Below, piece after piece: positions 52,301 through 58,300 of a DNA stretch of 64,000 nucleotides. The notes under the pieces are model-generated. The model was not told where the DNA came from, made no database searches, and saw only the letters and a program-made list of their open reading frames with translations. The stretch's first letter is position 1; every line of letters starts with the position of its first letter. The DNA is from Liolophura sinensis. Lineage: Eukaryota; Mollusca; Polyplacophora; Chitonida; Chitonidae. The DNA lies in assembly GCF_032854445.1 (NCBI RefSeq), contig NC_088306.1, forward strand, positions 30,287,764 to 30,351,763, written 5' to 3'. The translations under genes and the position numbers were made by a program.

Positions 52301-55300
52301 ATATCAACGTCGACTATCTGTAAAATTTGCTAACAGGTCTTGAAGAAGGCTGTTAAATAGGTAAGCCTTCATTTACATACCTATTAATTCTTTCTAATTA
52401 TTTTACTCGGCTTTAACTACCAAACTGTTTCTCGTATATGAAAGCGGTCAGGTTTGTAAGTGGAAAAACCCGAGGCCAGAGAAAAAACCGCCTTCGCCCT
52501 GTGTCTGACACCCATCCTGACGCAGGTTCTAGGAGTTGTTTTCACTTGCGACGTCAGTGACGAAATGGTGGTTGATAATGGGTATGGTATATCACCACAG
52601 TCTTACAGTGAGGCTGGAATTAACCGCTCTTAAATGTGACATTGGTAACAGAAAAAAAACGAGCATCTCACCAATGCAGTCCATGTGAGTTTAAATCCAA
52701 TTCATCCTGGCTTCTTTCCCGACAGTAAATGAGAAGATCTGCTGCAACCTGCGGATGGTCGTGCGTTTCCCCATGGCTCCACCCAGTTTTCTCCCACCAT
52801 GATGCTGATCGACGTCGCATAAGTGAAATGCCCTTGTGTAGGGGTAACAGGGAGCTTCTTGTGTAAGGTTAACAGGGGACTTCTTGTGTAGGGATAACAG
52901 GGAACGTTTAAAAAGGACATAACCCTGCAATTGCTAAAATTGTATACAGTAACCTTTACACACTGCTGATAATACCATGCTTAGAAGCTTTGGCACAAAT
53001 GAGTGGCATAACTCTGAAATTACAAGACCACAGTCCCACATGTGTACAGTTTATGTGCATTTAGGCCTAGTGTCCACCACGATTAGGACTTCTTGAATGT
53101 AGTTCCACACTCGGAAAAATGAGCCAGCCAAATGCGTCTCCTTTGTAAACTTGACAATTTTTACGGAGGAAAATTTCTCTTACATTTTGCTAAAAAAAAT
53201 AAATAAATGGATCTTCCAAACATTGGTTTGTGTATAGCTGGAATGTTTATCTTTGCTTACGAATCTGCCATTGCTTCACGAAGATGTTACCGTTCATTTG
53301 AGGTAGCAATTGCTTACCAGTGTTTTCAGCAGTGACCGGTATCGTGGCGTCTGTCGTGGTGCTTGTCGCGGTGCCTGTCGTGGTGCCTGTCGTGGTGCTT
53401 GTCGTGGTGCCTGTCGTGGTACCTGCCGTGGTACCTACAAAAACGGCAAACTTGACAATTTTTACGGAGGAAAATTTCTCTTACATTATGCTAAAAAAAT
53501 AAATAAATGGATCTACCAACTTTTGGTTTGTGTATAGCTCGAATATTTATCTTTCCTTATGAATCTGTCATTGCTTCACAAAGTTGTTCCCGTTCATTTG
53601 TGGTAGTAACTGCTTACCAGTGTCAGTAGTGGTCGTTGACGTGGCGTCTGTCGGGGGATCTACAAAAAACGGTAACATTCACATTTAATATATGGTCGAG
53701 ATTTTACAATAATTTTGAAGATCAGGACTGGAGGAAACTAGACGTTATAGTTAAACATAGTGAGTAAAAGATGGCTGTCAAAAACCTCAGCACCGTTGTG
53801 CCACTTCCCAAACATGTGGACACTAAGTGCGAGAAAGGTCAAGTCAACTTCGCTCCAAATTCTTGTTCACTGCGCAAATTGTCAGTAAAAACGTTCTGAT
53901 GACAACTATATTTATACCTGAGTTATAACATTGTTGGAGCAAAGTTATCTCCCTATCTCAGTTTACTACCATGGAGTAGCTAGCATACTAATAACAGCCT
54001 GTTTCTTTTAGCCAGTCGCCTACATTCAGGTGTCTGTAAAATCAGTCATATTAGCTACAAAAATTGCCCTTAGTCAGTAACACATAACAGCCCAAGCTCT
54101 ACACATTGACATGTCCATATTTCTACAGAGAAAATACAGTTACAATACTTTTTCTAATTCATAATTTTAAAACTCCACTAGTTTCGACAAAAAGACCTCA
54201 TTGCCTCGGATGACATTATTATTCTTTAAAAGGTGCATGGCGATCAATGGGCACCAACGGTCAAACACTCACACTACTGTCTTTCCGAATAGATTATATG
54301 GTTTTAATTTCCTAGCATCCATCTCTAAATCCGTATCCCCATGATATCATGTAATACAAAGACATAAAATAAAACTTATTTATTAAGGCCATATTATATT
54401 ATAACGTATAAACAATTTCACATTTGGCCTTGAGTTAAGTCAATAGTAGTTCAGGTAACTGGTTTTGCCCTCCGTCAAAACACGTTGAACTCCGCCCAAT
54501 ATCCAACATGGCACTGCTTTTTGAATAATTACTCGGGGCAATGGGCTCTTGCCATCGAAACCGAACTTTTTTGACATTAGCATTATGAATTGGAAAAGGT
54601 GTTCTAATTTCATTTTTGGGACCGGCCCGGATAGCACAGTTGGTAGAGCGTCCGCTTCGGGACCGGTAGATCCAGGATCAATCCTTGATCGAGTCACACC
54701 TAAGACTTTAAAAGAGGAAGTTGTAACTTCCTCGCTTGGCGTTCAGCATGAAGGGGATAGTGCAACGACTGGTTGACCCGTATCAGTATAATGGCTCGGG
54801 CGGGGCGGCTTACTTGCCTTCGCTAAGTCGTCTCAGTGAAGCAGCACTAAATAAAAGAGCGGTGGAAATCCGTCCTGCTACAAGGAGGCACATTACACGT
54901 ACATGCACCCTAAAGATTCCTTCGTCGTCATATGACTGAAAAATTGTTGAGTACGACGTTAAACCCCAAGCACTCACTCACTCACTCTAATTTCATTTGA
55001 CTTGCCAGAATATAGGCTTGTGTTGTTACGTGTCACTGACTAAAGACAATTTTCGTAGCGAGAATTTTATAGGGAGTCCTAGACCCCACACACATATTTA
55101 CACATACATGAGTCAGAAGGTGGATATTTGTCAATCGCATTAAAATATGCCTCCCGCTATTGACTTGGTACATCATATCAATACTTTCTAAATTTACGCT
55201 CCTTTAAAATGAAGTGGTTTCTGTGGGCGATGTGGTTATCGTGCCAGAGCAGCGAAATGACCCAGGAGCATCATACCAATGCGGTCGCCGTAAATTAAAT

Positions 55301-58300
55301 TCCAGTTTATCCTGGCTTTCTCCCCGACCGTAAGTGAGAAGATCTGCTGCAACCTGGGTCGTGGGTTTTCCCGTGGCTCCGCCCAGTTTCCTCCAACCAT
55401 AATGCTGATCGCCGTCGCATAAGTGAAGTATTCTTGTGTAATTGTAATAGGGAACTTTTTAAAAGGATTTAACCCTGCAATTGCTAAAATGTATATAATA
55501 ATCTATAAACAATGCTGATAATACCATGCTTAGAAGCTTTGGCACAAATGAGTGGCATAGCTCTAAAATCACATGACCACAGTCCCACATGTGTACAGTT
55601 TATGTGTATTTAGGCCTAGTGTCCAACACGATTAGGACTTCTTGAATGCAGTTCCACACTCGGAAAAATGGCCAGCCAAATGTGTCTCCTTTGTAAACTT
55701 GACAATTTTTACGGAGGAAAATTTCTCTTACATTTTGCTAAAAAAAATAAATAAATGGATCTACCAACTTTTGGTTTGTGTATAGCTGGAATGTTTATCT
55801 TTGCTTACGAATCTGCCATTGCTTCACGAAGATGTTACCGTTCATTTGAGGTAGTAATTGCTTACCAGTGTTTTCAGCAGTGACGGGTACCGTGGCGTCT
55901 GTCGGGGGATCTACAAAAACGGTAACATTCACATTTAATATATGGTCGAGATTTTTACAACAATTTGAAGATCAGGATTGGAGGAAACTAGATATAAAAA
56001 TTAAATACGCACAGCATAGTGAGTAAAAACAGAGTATCGATGACAGTGTGACATCTGGCAAACGACCACATGCAACCTGTGAAATACAGCCTCTATCACC
56101 ATTGGTGTGATTAACAGCGTCTCCTACAAATGACTGGTTAAAATCAACAGCCTCTCCTACCAATGCCTGGATATAATCACCAACCTCTCATACCAATAAC
56201 TGGTTATAATCAACAGTCTCTCCTACCAATGACTGGTTATAATCAACAGTCTCTCCTACCAATGGCTGGTCATAATCAACAGCACCTCCTACCAATGACT
56301 GGATATAACCAACAGTCTCTCCTACCAATCACTGGTTATAATCAACAGCCTCTCCTACTAATAACTGGATATAATCATCAACCTCTCCTACCAATGACTG
56401 GATATAATCAACAGCCTGTCCTACCAATGACTGTGTATAACCAACAGTCTCTCCTACCAATGACTGTGTATAACCAACAGTCTCTACTACCAATGACTGT
56501 ATATAATCAACAGCCTCTTCCGCCAATGACTGAAGATACAATTTGAAGATCAGGACAGGAGGAAACTAGATATAAAAATTAAATACGCACAGCATAGCGA
56601 GTAAAAACACAGTATTGATGACAGTGTGACAGCTGGCAAACGACCACATGCAACCCGTGAAATACAGCCTCTATCATCATAGGTGTGATTAACAACGTCT
56701 CCTACAAATGACTGGTTATAATCAACAGCCTCTCCTACCAATGACTGGATATAACCAACAGCCTCTCCTACCAATGACTGGATATAATCATCAACCTCTC
56801 TTACCAATGACTGGATATATTCATTAACCTCTCCTACCAATAACTGGATATAATCATCAACCTTTCCTACCAATAACTGGATATAATCATCAACCTCTCC
56901 TACCAATGACTGGATATAATCATCAACCTTTCCTACCAATAACTGGATATAATCATCAACCTTTTCTACCAATAACTGGATATAACAATCAACCTCTTCT
57001 ACCAATAACTGGATATAATCATCAACCTCTCCTACCAATGACAGGATATAATTATCAACCTCTCCTACCAATGACTGGATATAATCATCAACCTCTCCTA
57101 CCAATGACTGGATATAATCATCAACCTCTCCTACCGATAACTGGATATAATCATCAACCTTTCCTACCAATAACTGGATATAATCAGCAGTCTCTCCTAC
57201 CAATGACTGGATATAATCATCAACCTCTCCTACCAATGACAGGATATAATCATCAACCTCTCCTACCAATGACTGGATATAATCATCAATCTTTCCTACT
57301 AATAACTGGATATAATCATCAACCTTTTCTACCAATAACTGGATATAATAATCAATCTCTCCTACCAATGACTGGATATAATCAGCAGTCTCTCCTACCA
57401 ATGACTGGATATAATCATCAACCTCTCCTACCAATGACTGGATATAATCATCAACCTCTCCTACCAATAACTCGATATAATCATCAAACTCTCCTACAAA
57501 CAACTGGATTTGATCATCAACCTCTTCTACCAATAACTGGATATAATCAACAGTCTGTCCCACCAATGACTGGATATAATGAACAGTCTCTCCTACCAAT
57601 GACAGGTCATAATCAACAGCCCCTCCTACCAATGACTGGATATAACCAACAGTCTCTCCTACCAATGACTGGTTATAATCAACAGCCTCTCCTACTAATA
57701 ACTGGATATAATCATCAACCTCTCCTACCAATGACTGGATATAATGAACAGCCTCTCCTACCAATGACTGTGTATAACCAACAGTCTCTCCTACCAATGA
57801 CTGGATATAATCAACAGCCTGTCCTACTAATGACTGTGTATAATCAACAGCCTCTTCTACCAATGACTTGTTATAATTAAAGGTCTCTAACCAATGGCTG
57901 GTTATAAGCAACAGCCTCTTTTACCAGTGACTGGTTATAATCAACAGCCTCTCCCACTAATGGCTGTGTATAATTAACAGTCTCTCCTACCAATGACTGG
58001 ATATAATCAACAGCCTCCTCTACCAGTGACTGGATATAACCAACAGACTGCCCTACCAATGACTGTGTATAATCAACAGCCTCTTCTACTAATGACTTGT
58101 TATAATTAACGGTCTCTAACCAATGGCTGGTTATAACCAACAGCCTCTTTTACCAATGACTGTGTATAATCAACAGACTTTCTTACCATTGACTGGATAT
58201 AATCAACAGCCTCTCCCACTAATGGCTGTGTATAATTAACAACCTCTTCTACTAATGACTGGATATAATCAACAGCCTGTCCTACCAATGACTGTGTACA

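Larger units (their letters stand above)
45552..52830. repeat. tandem segmental duplication, copy 3
   Basis: Nearly identical to copy 2 over most of its length, but it ends with several deletions (51.9-52.66 kb). It also has an extra internal duplication of about 143 bp at 48.26-48.40 kb. Confidence 0.9.
52831..55440. repeat. partial, decayed duplication unit 4
   Basis: Homologous to the left part of the blocks (linker exon region, then the 790-bp segment). It lacks the Cys-rich exons. Ends with another SINE at 55.2-55.44 kb. Confidence 0.75.

Noticed and set aside
56550-57911. 453-codon minus-strand gene
   Set aside because: Entirely 33-bp minisatellite; open on both strands; inside an intron. 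Kept only as a finding.
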